Positions 20,036-28,636 of a DNA stretch of 64,000 nt are shown here, piece by piece. The stretch lies in contig NZ_JAHLEC010000003.1 of assembly GCF_018861705.1 (NCBI RefSeq), positions 1 to 64,000 on the forward strand. The letters run 5' to 3'. The translations under genes and the position numbers were made by a program. This stretch comes from Clostridium psychrophilum. Lineage in GTDB: Bacteria; Bacillota; Clostridia; Clostridiales; Clostridiaceae. The notes under the pieces are model-generated. The model was given only the letters and a program-made list of their open reading frames with translations. It was not told the DNA's origin and did not search any database. Positions within the stretch are counted from its first letter, which is position 1. Each line of letters opens with the position of its first letter.

Positions 20036-20755
20036 CTACATTATTACTCCATTTATACTAATAGTTATTTCTTTATATGGAACTATAACTTTCGCCTTGA
20101 GCATAGCTTCCTTTACGGAATTAACAATACCCGTGCAACAAGGTACTTCCATTCTGACTACTGTAATACTCTTAATATTATTCTTGCTTAATATGTCTGA
20201 AATTTTATCTCTATAATAGTCATTATCATCAAGCTTTGGACAACCTATTAATGTGACTCTTCCTTTAATAAACTCCTTATGAAAATTTCCATAAGCATAA
20301 GCTGTGCAATCTGCAGCAATTAATATATCTGCCCCTTTTAAAAAACCAGCACTTGAGTTAACAAGTTTTAACTGCACAGGCCATTGATTTAATTGAGAAT
20401 TCACTACTTCACCATTTGTTTCATTTGATACCCGACCTATATTAGTGTTTGTATTTCTATTTATAGACTTTTCCATTGTGCCAGGACATCCGCAAGGCAA
20501 ATTTTCTTTCTTATTAATTTTACTTTTTTTAATTTCGACAGCCTTTACATCATAATTTGCAGCATCTCTTTCAACTATTTTAATAGCATCCGTAGGACAC
20601 TGTGGCAGACAGTCCCCTAATCCATCACAATATTCATCACTTACTAACTTTGCTATTCCATTAGCTAGCTCTATAGCCCCTTCATGACAAGCACTTATGC
20701 ACAATCCACAACCATTGCATTTGTCTTTATCAATACTTATAATATTCCTTTTCAT
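20036..20755 (-). CDS. 4Fe-4S ferredoxin-type protein
   Basis: A 239-residue cytoplasmic iron-sulfur protein. The N-terminal ferredoxin domain has the cluster motifs CNGCGLCISAC (about 12-22) and CDGLGDCLPQCP (about 43-54). A further CGCPG motif lies near residue 88, and an unusual C-terminal region has DCTAYAYGNFH, GCPKLDD and VPCCTG. It is transcribed divergently from a Crp/Fnr regulator, with a perfect palindrome in the shared spacer. In clostridia this pairing often goes with nitrosative-stress (hcp) regulation, but no hcp is present here. The function is not known. Confidence 0.8.
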   Translation of the reverse strand: MKRNIISIDKDKCNGCGLCISACHEGAIELANGIAKLVSDEYCDGLGDCLPQCPTDAIKIVERDAANYDVKAVEIKKSKINKKENLPCGCPGTMEKSINRNTNTNIGRVSNETNGEVVNSQLNQWPVQLKLVNSSAGFLKGADILIAADCTAYAYGNFHKEFIKGRVTLIGCPKLDDNDYYRDKISDILSKNNIKSITVVRMEVPCCTGIVNSVKEAMLKAKVIVPYKEITISINGVIM

Positions 20756-20853
20756 ACTAACGCCTCCTAAAATTTTAATATATATTAATGATGTAATTTT
20801 GTTTTTTAATTGACTGTATATACTAATTATATTAAACTTACTAATGATAGTAT

Positions 20854-20867
20854 GTAACTCACGTTAC
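20854..20867. promoter_or_regulatory. Candidate Crp/Fnr operator
   Basis: A perfect palindrome GTAAC-N4-GTTAC in the spacer between two divergent genes, about 27 bases before the regulator start. Its position suggests autoregulation and control of the ferredoxin-type gene. Confidence 0.55.
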
Positions 20868-20893
20868 CAAAATAAAAATTCTGGAGTGATTTG

Positions 20894-21589
20894 ATGGATA
20901 AACTCGTAGATCATTTAAAACAATGTATTTTATTTAAAGGCTTAACCTCGCAAGAACTTCAAAATCTAATTATAAATATAAACTATTCCATAAAAGACAA
21001 TTGTGAAAGTCATGTCAATTGTCATGCCTACATAGTAGCACTTGAGGGTGATATCTGTAACTCTTTAGGAATTGTTATTCAAGGCGAACTAGAAGTTCAG
21101 AAGCATTATGCCAGTGGGAAAATTGTAACACTAGCAAATTTAAATACTGGGAACATATTCGGAGAAGCAATAGCCTTTTCGGAGACAAATGTTTACCCAG
21201 CTACCATAGTCTCTTATAAAGATTCAACTATTCTTTATATTTTAAAAAAAGATATTATAGCTATGTGTAGTTCTTATCCTAAAGTTTTAAATAATTTTAT
21301 GGAATTATTATCCAGCAAAATTCTTTTATTAAATACAAAAATTAAAGAACTTTCTTTTGAAACTTTAAGGCAAAAAATATGTAATTATTTACTATCCCTA
21401 TATGAAATTCAAAAAACATTAAATCTTATTCTTCCAATGTCTAGAAAAAATCTTGCTGATCATTTAGGTGTTCAAAGGCCCTCACTTTCAAGAGAATTCG
21501 TTAATATGAAAAGCGACGGTTTAATAGAATTCAATAAAAACTTAGTCAATATAAAAGATTTAGATGGTGTTTATAATATATTAAGCTAA
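20894..21589 (+). CDS. Crp/Fnr-family transcriptional regulator
   Basis: A 231-residue regulator with an N-terminal cyclic-nucleotide-binding-like barrel (about 10-130; GIVIQGELEVQK, GNIFGEAIAF) and a C-terminal winged helix containing MSRKNLADHLGVQRPSLSREF. The start was set to the ATG at 20894; an in-frame TTG three bases earlier is possible. Extra Cys residues at about 36-50 (NCESHVNCHAY, then DICNS) could bind a metal or heme. The context with a ferredoxin-type protein recalls HcpR-like nitrosative-stress sensors, which is inference only. Confidence 0.88.
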   Translation: MDKLVDHLKQCILFKGLTSQELQNLIININYSIKDNCESHVNCHAYIVALEGDICNSLGIVIQGELEVQKHYASGKIVTLANLNTGNIFGEAIAFSETNVYPATIVSYKDSTILYILKKDIIAMCSSYPKVLNNFMELLSSKILLLNTKIKELSFETLRQKICNYLLSLYEIQKTLNLILPMSRKNLADHLGVQRPSLSREFVNMKSDGLIEFNKNLVNIKDLDGVYNILS

Positions 21590-21902
21590 TCCAATTGTCG
21601 AATATACTCGAACCATTTTATTAAAAGATATTTAATTTTACTTGATAATTGTTATCCGTTGATGTATAGTTATACTTGTAGCAAAGGTTAAATATAAATT
21701 TTATATTAGTTTAGCAAATTAAGTATATAATATACTAACACATGAACATATGCATATGATTTAAAATGTTAATAATCTTGTGTCTAAATAATTATTTTAT
21801 ATTATGATTACTTAATAAGTCTGATTAACTTACGATAACTACTAAGGTAGATAATATTTTATAATTGTTATCTAACCAACAAAATACAAGGGGGAAATAA
21901 AA
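21590..21902. other. Non-coding leader region of reverse rubrerythrin
   Basis: AT-rich, no gene. It holds an inverted repeat TAGATAA-N13-TTATCTA (21848-21874) and the AAGGGGG ribosome site of the next gene. Confidence 0.5.
21848..21874 (+). promoter_or_regulatory. Inverted repeat upstream of reverse rubrerythrin
   Basis: Seven-base perfect arms TAGATAA and TTATCTA separated by 13 bases, ending 28 bases before the ATG. It could be an operator (peroxide regulon) or a 5' UTR hairpin; the sequence does not decide. Confidence 0.4.
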
Positions 21903-22448
21903 ATGAAAAAATTTGTTTGTACAGTATGTGGATATATATATGAAGGTGATTCTGCACCTGCTGTTTGTCCAGTTTGTGGAGCTAAAAGTGATAAGTTTGT
22001 AGAAAAAACTGATAATGATATGTCATGGGCAGATGAACATAAGGTTGGAGTTGCTAAAGGCGTAGACGCAGAAGTTATTGAAGGTTTAAGAGCTAATTTC
22101 ACTGGAGAATGTAGTGAAGTTGGTATGTATTTAGCAATGAGCCGTCAAGCAGATAGAGAAGGATTCCCAGAAGTTGCCGAAGCTTATAAGAGAATAGCAT
22201 TTGAGGAAGCTGATCATGCTTCAAAATTTGCTGAAATGCTTGGTGAAGTAGTAACCGGTGATACTAAGAAAAATCTTGAAATGAGAATTGATGCTGAACA
22301 TGGTGCTTGTCAAGGTAAAAAAGATTTAGCTACTTTAGCTAAAAAACTTAATTATGATGCAATCCATGATACAGTCCATGAAATGTGTAAAGATGAAGCA
22401 CGTCATGGTCGTGCATTTACGGGTTTACTTACTAGATACTTTAAATAA
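21903..22448 (+). CDS. Reverse rubrerythrin
   Basis: A 181-residue peroxide and oxygen-detoxifying protein. Unlike classical rubrerythrin, the rubredoxin-like iron site comes first (VCTVCGY at about 5-11 and CPVCGAK at about 22-28), followed by a four-helix diiron domain. [28 protein letters not shown] and [11 protein letters not shown] supply the Glu and His ligands. In Clostridium acetobutylicum such proteins accept electrons from NADH via rubredoxin oxidoreductase and reduce hydrogen peroxide. It is monocistronic, with a strong ribosome site and a bidirectional terminator. Confidence 0.95.
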   Translation: MKKFVCTVCGYIYEGDSAPAVCPVCGAKSDKFVEKTDNDMSWADEHKVGVAKGVDAEVIEGLRANFTGECSEVGMYLAMSRQADREGFPEVAEAYKRIAFEEADHASKFAEMLGEVVTGDTKKNLEMRIDAEHGACQGKKDLATLAKKLNYDAIHDTVHEMCKDEARHGRAFTGLLTRYFK

Positions 22449-22461
22449 TATGTAAACAAAT

Positions 22462-22500
22462 AAAAAGCAACTTACAGATATTTCTGTAAGTTGCTTTTTG
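22462..22500. terminator. Bidirectional terminator between reverse rubrerythrin and upp
   Basis: A 15- to 16-bp stem, AAAAGCAACTTACAG with CTGTAAGTTGCTTTT and a short loop, flanked by A and T runs. It serves both convergent genes. Confidence 0.9.
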
Positions 22501-22530
22501 TTTGTTTATTATTAAAATAGACTCGACTTA

Positions 22531-23160
22531 TTATTTAGTTCCGAATAATCTATCCCCAGCATCTCCAAGACCTGGCACGATATATCCTTGTTCATTTAAT
22601 TTTTCATCAATTGATGCTACATATATATCTACATCTGGATGGGCAGCCGTAACAGCCTTAATTCCTTCTGGTGCAGCTATAAGACACATTATTCTTATAT
22701 TTTTAGCCCCTCTTTTCTTAAGAGCTGATATTGCATCTATTGCAGAACCTCCTGTAGCAATCATAGGATCTGTAATAATTACATCTCTTTCACTGATGTC
22801 CTGAGGTAATTTACAAAAATATTCAACTGGTTGCAATGTTCCCTCATCTCTATACATTCCTATATGTCCAACCTTAGCTGCTGGTATAAGGTTAAGCACT
22901 CCATCAACCATTCCAAGTCCTGCTCTAAGTATTGGCACTATAGCCATTTTCTTTCCAGCTAAAACCTTACATTTAGTAGTACAAATAGGAGTTTCAATTT
23001 CTACTTCTTCTACTTGTATATTACGCGTAACTTCATATGCCATAAGCATAGCAACTTCTTCAACTAACTCTCTAAAATGCTTTGAGCCTGTGTTTTTGTC
23101 TCTTATGTATGCCAATTTGTGTTGTATAAGTGGATGTGTGATTTGTGTTACTTTACTCAT
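22531..23160 (-). CDS. upp: Uracil phosphoribosyltransferase
   Basis: Salvages uracil to UMP using PRPP. The 209-residue protein has the PRPP-binding motif [14 protein letters not shown] (about 130-143) and the uracil-binding end [17 protein letters not shown]. The start was moved to the ATG at 23160, behind TTGGAGG; the longer frame starts from a TTG inside that ribosome site. It lies 26 bases downstream of rpiB. Confidence 0.97.
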   Translation of the reverse strand: MSKVTQITHPLIQHKLAYIRDKNTGSKHFRELVEEVAMLMAYEVTRNIQVEEVEIETPICTTKCKVLAGKKMAIVPILRAGLGMVDGVLNLIPAAKVGHIGMYRDEGTLQPVEYFCKLPQDISERDVIITDPMIATGGSAIDAISALKKRGAKNIRIMCLIAAPEGIKAVTAAHPDVDIYVASIDEKLNEQGYIVPGLGDAGDRLFGTK

Positions 23161-23186
23161 ATTTATTTCCTCCAATTATTTTATGT

Positions 23187-23636
23187 TTATTTAGAATATT
23201 TTTTTTCAATATCAGCTATTTTATCAATTCTTCTTTGATGTCTGTCTCCTTGAAATTTAGCGTTTAGAAAAGTATCTACTATATCAAGAGCTAATCCAGT
23301 ACCAACAACTCGTGCACCTAGAGCAAGTATATTAGCATTATTATGCTCTCGAGTTGCATGAGCGCTAAAAGTATCGCTGCATAGTGCAGCTCTTATCCCA
23401 GGCACCTTATTAGCAGAAATGCTTACTCCTATGCCTGTGCCACATATCAATATACCTAGCTCAAAATTTTTTGCCACTACCTCTTCTGCAACCTTTAATG
23501 CATAAACTGGATAATCGCAAGACTCTTCAGTATAAGTGCCAAAATCTTTTACCTCAATGTTTTTACTCTCCAGATGCTTAATTATCTCTTTTTTTAAATT
23601 TAATCCACCATGGTCACAGCCTAATGCTATTTTCAT
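23187..23636 (-). CDS. rpiB: Ribose-5-phosphate isomerase B
   Basis: A 149-residue sugar-phosphate isomerase of the pentose phosphate pathway. ALGCDHGG holds the substrate-binding Asp-His pair, and ILICGTGIGVSISANKVPGIRAAL carries the catalytic Cys and the anion hole. GGAGG lies ahead of both the ATG at 23636 and an in-frame TTG at 23642; the ATG is preferred. In many Firmicutes ywlE lies directly upstream; here only a remnant does. Confidence 0.95.
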   Translation of the reverse strand: MKIALGCDHGGLNLKKEIIKHLESKNIEVKDFGTYTEESCDYPVYALKVAEEVVAKNFELGILICGTGIGVSISANKVPGIRAALCSDTFSAHATREHNNANILALGARVVGTGLALDIVDTFLNAKFQGDRHQRRIDKIADIEKKYSK

Positions 23637-23688
23637 TGTCAAAACACCTCCATAAAATGCTATGTTATTTGTAATATTGCAAAAAAAG

Positions 23689-23738
23689 AAGATAACGTCA
23701 TTTAAATAAACTATTTAAATGCTATTATCTTCCTTATA
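23689..23738 (-). terminator. Hairpin overlapping the ywlE remnant
   Basis: GAAGATAACGTCATTTAAAT pairs imperfectly with ATTTAAATGCTATTATCTTC. On the minus strand it is followed by TTTTTTTGC. It would stop transcription coming from sua5 before rpiB. Confidence 0.6.
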
Positions 23739-23905
23739 TTATCAATCAATAACACATTATTATTTAATCGAATAATTTTTTTTATAAATAAAGAAATATT
23801 CCTAACCGGTCGGTTTATATTGTCTATACTACATATTTGAGTAAAAATAGCTTCTATCATAACACTTCTTCGCATTCTTTTGTTACAAACATATAATATA
23901 TCCAT
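23711..23905 (-). pseudogene. Remnant of ywlE-type low-molecular-weight phosphatase
   Basis: A 64-codon frame with a strong ribosome site (GGGAGG, seven bases before ATG). Its first 23 residues, MDILYVCNKRMRRSVMIEAI and following, match the opening of YwlE-type protein arginine/tyrosine phosphatases. The Cys-x5-Arg-Ser spacing of the phosphate loop survives, but the usual T-G-N-T-C residues are replaced. The family is about 140-150 residues long; here the central domain, including the DP acid motif, is missing. It lies exactly between sua5 (ywlC) and rpiB, where ywlE resides in other Firmicutes. Internal deletion plus decay is inferred. Confidence 0.65.
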
Positions 23906-23948
23906 AGTAATCCTCCCTGTAATCTTCTAGAATAGTTTCTTATAAAAC

Positions 23949-24995
23949 CTATACTTTAATTATATCAAAACCTGCAGATTTCTTAAGCCTATTCATTATG
24001 GCAACACCTATGCCTTTTTCTTCAAAAGCTTCTGATAATATCAAATCTACATCTATGGAATCAAATCCTCTTAGAACTTCAAATAGATTACTTGCAACAT
24101 CCTCAAGCTTATTTCTGTTGCCTAAAGATACAACCGTACCATAAGGATACTTACTTTTAGTTTCATCTGTTGCTATAATCCCTATTTTTTTATTACCCAT
24201 ATTAGTTTGCACTATCTCATTGATTTTTGCAACTGTTTTTTCTAAATCTCCTGAAATAATTTTTACTGGAGATTTTGGTGCATAATGCCTATATTTCATT
24301 CCAGGTGCCTTAGGTTTAAAATCATCTTTTGGTTTAGACATTATACTTTTATCAATATATATATTTGGGTCTATTTCTCTTAACATCTCAACAGTTATTA
24401 CCCCTGGTCTAAGTATACACAGTGGAGTACAAGTACAATCTACTATTGTTGACTCAACACCTACCTTGCTTTTATTTCCTCCTAGAATATAGTCAATCTT
24501 TCCAAACAGGTCCTCAATACAACTTTCTACTTCAGTAGGACTAGGTCTACCTGATATATTTGCAGATGGAGCTGCAATTGGTGTTCCTGATGCCTCAATA
24601 AGCTTTTTCGCAATGATGTTTGATGGCATCCTTATGCCTACAGTATCAAGTCCTGCACTTGTAATACTTGGAATTAAATCTGACTTATTAAAAATAAGTG
24701 TTATTGGGCCAGGCCAGTATTTATTCATAATTTCTTTAGCTATATCTGGTATTTCTTTAACTAAATGTTCTATGTTTAAGCTAGCTACATGAACTATAAG
24801 AGGATTATCTTGTGGTCTCCCCTTAGCCTTGAATATCTTTTCCACAGCGATTTTATCTAAGGCATTTGCCCCAAGTCCATAAACTGTTTCTGTAGGGAAA
24901 GCAACTAATCCACCTTGTTTTATAACAGTCCCTGCATCATTAATCATATTTTGGTCAATATTATTTTCATCTATTTTCACAATTTTTGTATTCAT
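23949..24995 (-). CDS. sua5: L-threonylcarbamoyladenylate synthase (Sua5 type)
   Basis: Makes threonylcarbamoyl-AMP from threonine, bicarbonate and ATP, the first step of the t6A modification of ANN-decoding tRNAs. The 348-residue protein has the YrdC/TsaC domain first (FPTETVYGLGANA near 34-46; APSANISGRPSPT near 142) and the C-terminal Sua5 domain after APGMKYRHYAPKSPV (about 240). GAGGTG precedes the ATG. It equals ywlC in the Bacillus order ywlC-ywlE-rpiB. Confidence 0.96.
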   Translation of the reverse strand: MNTKIVKIDENNIDQNMINDAGTVIKQGGLVAFPTETVYGLGANALDKIAVEKIFKAKGRPQDNPLIVHVASLNIEHLVKEIPDIAKEIMNKYWPGPITLIFNKSDLIPSITSAGLDTVGIRMPSNIIAKKLIEASGTPIAAPSANISGRPSPTEVESCIEDLFGKIDYILGGNKSKVGVESTIVDCTCTPLCILRPGVITVEMLREIDPNIYIDKSIMSKPKDDFKPKAPGMKYRHYAPKSPVKIISGDLEKTVAKINEIVQTNMGNKKIGIIATDETKSKYPYGTVVSLGNRNKLEDVASNLFEVLRGFDSIDVDLILSEAFEEKGIGVAIMNRLKKSAGFDIIKV

Positions 24996-25059
24996 TTTTA
25001 CACCTCTTAATCAAAACTTTACTAACCATCTTAAAAACCATAATTAGTTTTCGAAATAG

Positions 25060-25794
25060 TTATATGACATTAATCATTAGTAAACCAACTATCATTCCTA
25101 AAAGGATTCCTAATGTGCTGGTTATTCCTGGCCAAAGTTTTTTAGACTCTGGAATCATTTCTCCATGAATTACATATAGCATAACACCAGACGCAAATGC
25201 TAAAGCGCTACCTAATACTACTACAGATATGCTTCCAATATAAATTCCTATCCAGGCCCCAATTGCAGTAGGAAGCGCCGTTAGAAACGCATAAAACAAT
25301 ATTTTATTACTCTTTATTCCCGAAAGCATGAGCGGAGCCGCAACAGCTAGTCCCTCCGGTATATCATGTATTGCAATTATCATGCTCATTTTAAGTCCTA
25401 GATTATCACCATTAGCAAATCCGAATCCCATTACTAAACCTTCTGGGAAATTATGAATCATTATTCCTACAGCAACCATAAATGCTACTTTCGTATGTTG
25501 TGAATTTACATTACTACTTAAATTACTACTTCTATCTATTATTACAACAATAATAATTCCTAAAATCAAAAACATTAAAGCTCCAATAATACCCATCTTA
25601 TTTATAGCATCTGGGATAAGTTCAAACACTACTATAGAAAGCATAAGTCCCGATGCAAATCCTATAATATTTCCTAGAAATCTTCTTGAAGGTTTATTCA
25701 TAGTTACGCCTAATATTGCACCTAACATTGTGCCAATTAAAGCCATTACCCCTGAAAATATAATTATTATAATAATACTGCTTTTCAAATTCAT
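25060..25794 (-). CDS. ZIP-family metal transporter
   Basis: A 244-residue inner-membrane protein with about eight hydrophobic helices. The paired metal-binding motifs HNFPEG (helix 4) and HDIPEGLAVAAPL (helix 5) define the ZIP family, which imports zinc, iron or manganese. Substrate specificity cannot be read from sequence. The GGGGG ribosome site lies almost against the ATG; an in-frame TTG two codons later has better spacing and may be the true start. Confidence 0.92.
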   Translation of the reverse strand: MNLKSSIIIIIIFSGVMALIGTMLGAILGVTMNKPSRRFLGNIIGFASGLMLSIVVFELIPDAINKMGIIGALMFLILGIIIVVIIDRSSNLSSNVNSQHTKVAFMVAVGIMIHNFPEGLVMGFGFANGDNLGLKMSMIIAIHDIPEGLAVAAPLMLSGIKSNKILFYAFLTALPTAIGAWIGIYIGSISVVVLGSALAFASGVMLYVIHGEMIPESKKLWPGITSTLGILLGMIVGLLMINVI

Positions 25795-25845
25795 GCCCCC
25801 GCTTCTATAGAAATGTGCTTAATTTTTCTATTTCTATAGTCTATT

Positions 25846-26448
25846 TTATTTATGAGCGTGGGGGTTTATACCGCAATCTCTATATTCTTTAATTTTATCT
25901 ATAGCATTATCAGAAAATACTGCTCGTTCACAAAACTTATATAATTCATCAAGCAACATATATTTTTTAAATCCACCATTATCAATTATAAAATAAGAAT
26001 AAGTTTCTTCTGGATTAAGTATTTTAATATTTTTATACATTTGGGCAACATAAGGGTATTTTTTTAAAAAATTAATTTCTATAGGATAAATTTTTTTATT
26101 TCTAAATTTAGATTTTATTATAATAATTATTTTCATATTTTTATCTTGACCTTCAACATGAACTGCTCTAACTTTTTTGCATATTACCATAAATTTAGTT
26201 CTTGCAATTCCACACCATATGCTGATTTTATACCCATCTATCTTAAAATCAATATACTCGTCGTTAAGTCTATAAAGTATTACAAAAATAATCATAAGTT
26301 CCATGAGAAATAAATATATTATAAAGAATACATTTATTACCTTTGATACATCTAATATAATTGGCAATATAACAAAAATAAAGCCCATTGATAGCACAAA
26401 CCGTTTATAAGTTTTTTTTTGCTTTCTAATGGCCTTATTTATATTCAT
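25846..26448 (-). CDS. Hypothetical protein with two membrane segments
   Basis: Not recognised. A 200-residue protein with a basic N-terminus, two adjacent hydrophobic segments (about 18-58) and a mostly beta-strand middle (about 65-125) rich in Lys and Ile. This resembles the layout of bacterial PH-like membrane proteins. The C-terminal part is helical and ends GINPHAHK. The start was moved to the ATG at 26448, which follows AAGGG. It lies between prfA and the ZIP gene; no role can be assigned. Confidence 0.6.
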   Translation of the reverse strand: MNINKAIRKQKKTYKRFVLSMGFIFVILPIILDVSKVINVFFIIYLFLMELMIIFVILYRLNDEYIDFKIDGYKISIWCGIARTKFMVICKKVRAVHVEGQDKNMKIIIIIKSKFRNKKIYPIEINFLKKYPYVAQMYKNIKILNPEETYSYFIIDNGGFKKYMLLDELYKFCERAVFSDNAIDKIKEYRDCGINPHAHK

Positions 26449-26500
26449 AGTTATACCCTTCATTTATAATAATATTTTTGCTATTATGTACACAAGCAAA

Positions 26501-27583
26501 TTATTCGTTATCATTATTACCCATAGCCTTCATCTTTTCTGCTTGGTCAGCAGTTATTAAGCTATTCATCATTTCATCTATATCTCCATCAAGAAAAGAA
26601 TCCAATTTATACAAAGTTAATCCTATTCTGTGATCCGTCACTCTTCCTTGAGGATAGTTATAAGTTCTTATTCGCTCACTTCTATCTCCTGTTCCTACTT
26701 GGCTTCTTCTATTTTTAGCTATTCCCGCTGATCTTTCAGCTTCAGCCTTATCATATAATCTCGATTTTAATATCTTCAGAGCTTTTTCTTTGTTTTTTAG
26801 TTGAGATTTCTCATCTTGACAAGAAACTACAAGTCCTGTAGGTATATGTGTCATCCTTACTGCTGAATCTGTTGTGTTAACGCATTGTCCTCCGTTACCA
26901 GACGCTCTAAATACATCTATTCTAAGGTCATTAGCATTAACTTCAATATCTACATCTTCAACCTCTGGGAGTACTGCAACTGTTGCTGTAGATGTATGAA
27001 TTCTTCCACTTGATTCGGTGTCAGGAACTCTTTGAACTCTGTGCACTCCACTTTCATATTTAAACTTACTATATGTTGATTCACCTTTTACCATAAATAC
27101 TACTTCTTTAAATCCACCAATATCTGTTTCATTTGCACTCATTACTTCAACTTTCCATTTATTACGTTCTGCATATCTTGTATACATTCTAAATAAATTT
27201 GCTGCGAACAATGCCGCTTCATCTCCACCTGCACCCGCTCTGATTTCTATAAATACATTTTTTTCATCATTTGGGTCTTTAGGCAAAAGTAAAATTCTTA
27301 ATTCTTCCTGCACGGTTTCTTTAGTTTTAGTTAAATCCTTAATTTCTTCTTGAATCATATCTTTCATTTCTTTGTCTGATTCTTCTTTTAGCATTTCTTT
27401 ATTTGCATCTAAGTCCAATTTTGCTTTTTTGTATATTCTATATTTTGTAACAATTATTTCCAAATCTGCATGTTCTTTGCATAGCTTTCTCCATTCCTTT
27501 TGATTAGCTATAACCAATGGATCACCAATTTTCATTGAAAGTTCATCATATTTATTTACTGTAAAATCAAGCATCTCTAACAT
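26501..27583 (-). CDS. prfA: Peptide chain release factor 1
   Basis: Recognises UAA and UAG stop codons and triggers peptidyl-tRNA hydrolysis. The 360-residue length is normal. The catalytic GGQ lies in [17 protein letters not shown] (about 232). The codon-recognition PxT position reads PDT in [11 protein letters not shown] (about 190). prmC, whose product methylates the GGQ glutamine, lies directly upstream in the same direction, the usual prmC-prfA pairing. Confidence 0.98.
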   Translation of the reverse strand: MLEMLDFTVNKYDELSMKIGDPLVIANQKEWRKLCKEHADLEIIVTKYRIYKKAKLDLDANKEMLKEESDKEMKDMIQEEIKDLTKTKETVQEELRILLLPKDPNDEKNVFIEIRAGAGGDEAALFAANLFRMYTRYAERNKWKVEVMSANETDIGGFKEVVFMVKGESTYSKFKYESGVHRVQRVPDTESSGRIHTSTATVAVLPEVEDVDIEVNANDLRIDVFRASGNGGQCVNTTDSAVRMTHIPTGLVVSCQDEKSQLKNKEKALKILKSRLYDKAEAERSAGIAKNRRSQVGTGDRSERIRTYNYPQGRVTDHRIGLTLYKLDSFLDGDIDEMMNSLITADQAEKMKAMGNNDNE

Positions 27584-27668
27584 TATTTTATCACTCCGTA
27601 TATATATTTTCCCATTATATAATTATATCACAATCAGATGTAGAATACAAACTGTGCTCAACTAATAA

Positions 27669-28562
27669 TCATTCTAAAGTAATGGGCTCAACCACCAAGG
27701 TGGCTTGTTTATCAACTAATGTGGCCTTAATCACCCTATCATTTCCCGATAGATCTTTAATACATTCTATTATTTTATATCCCGCTTCTAAAAGAATATT
27801 TACAACTTCTTTTCTTTGATCATATCCTATTTCAAAAGCCAGAAGTCCTCCCTTTTCTAATACATGTAAACTTTCCTCTGCAATTCTTCTATAAAAGTCC
27901 AAACCATCTTCTCCTCCGTTAAGAGCTATGAGTGGTTCGTAATTCTTTACATCATCCATTAATGTAGGTATAACCGATTTTTTTATATAAGGAGGATTAG
28001 AAACTATCACCTCAAATTTCTTGTTTTTACTAATCGCTACTTGTAATAAGTCACTAAGTTCCTCATTAACCCTAGCAGATAAATTGAATCTTTTTATATT
28101 TAATTCTGATACATCTAAAGCCTCTTTTGAAATATCATATAGCACTACCTTCGTGCTTTTATTAAATTCAGCTATGGCAATGCCAATCGCTCCACTCCCG
28201 CAACAAACGTCGCATATATAAGTGTATCCTTTTTCTTTTATATACTTAATTACTTCCTCAACTAAAATTTCTGTATCAGGTCTCGGTATTAAAACTCCTG
28301 GTTTTACTATAAAATTCATACCCATAAATTCGCATTCCCCGAGAATATATTTTATAGGCATTTTATCTTTTCTAATCTGAATTAATTTTAAAAACTCATT
28401 TTCCTGTTGTTTAGTAATATTAAAATCCCTATTTATCATTATAAACAATTTATCTTTTTTTAAAACCTGGCTTAATAAAAGTTGTGAATCCAATAAATAG
28501 CTTTCGATTTTAACTTTTTTTAGAATTCCATATGCCTCTATAAGTATTTCCCCTATATTAAT
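27669..28562 (-). CDS. prmC: Release factor glutamine methyltransferase, probable ATT start
   Basis: Methylates the GGQ glutamine of release factors using S-adenosylmethionine. The C-terminal methyltransferase domain has DVCCGSGAIGIA (AdoMet loop) and the catalytic NPPYIKK. The first in-frame standard start codon is TTG at 28493, but it lies inside the conserved N-terminal helical domain: the codons before it encode NIGEILIEAYGILKKVKIES and then YLLD, which continue the family homology. The frame is open back to a TAA. No ATG, GTG or TTG exists in that stretch; an ATT at 28560-28562 lies six bases after AAGGTGGG. The extended protein is 297 residues. If ATT is not used, the product starts at 28493 and lacks the first helices. 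Confidence 0.85.
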   Translation of the reverse strand: MNIGEILIEAYGILKKVKIESYLLDSQLLLSQVLKKDKLFIMINRDFNITKQQENEFLKLIQIRKDKMPIKYILGECEFMGMNFIVKPGVLIPRPDTEILVEEVIKYIKEKGYTYICDVCCGSGAIGIAIAEFNKSTKVVLYDISKEALDVSELNIKRFNLSARVNEELSDLLQVAISKNKKFEVIVSNPPYIKKSVIPTLMDDVKNYEPLIALNGGEDGLDFYRRIAEESLHVLEKGGLLAFEIGYDQRKEVVNILLEAGYKIIECIKDLSGNDRVIKATLVDKQATLVVEPITLE

Positions 28563-28636
28563 TTTTTACCCACCTTCATTCATTATTGTCTTCATTCATA
28601 TTTACCATAAATAAATATATTTATATTATGGCTAAG

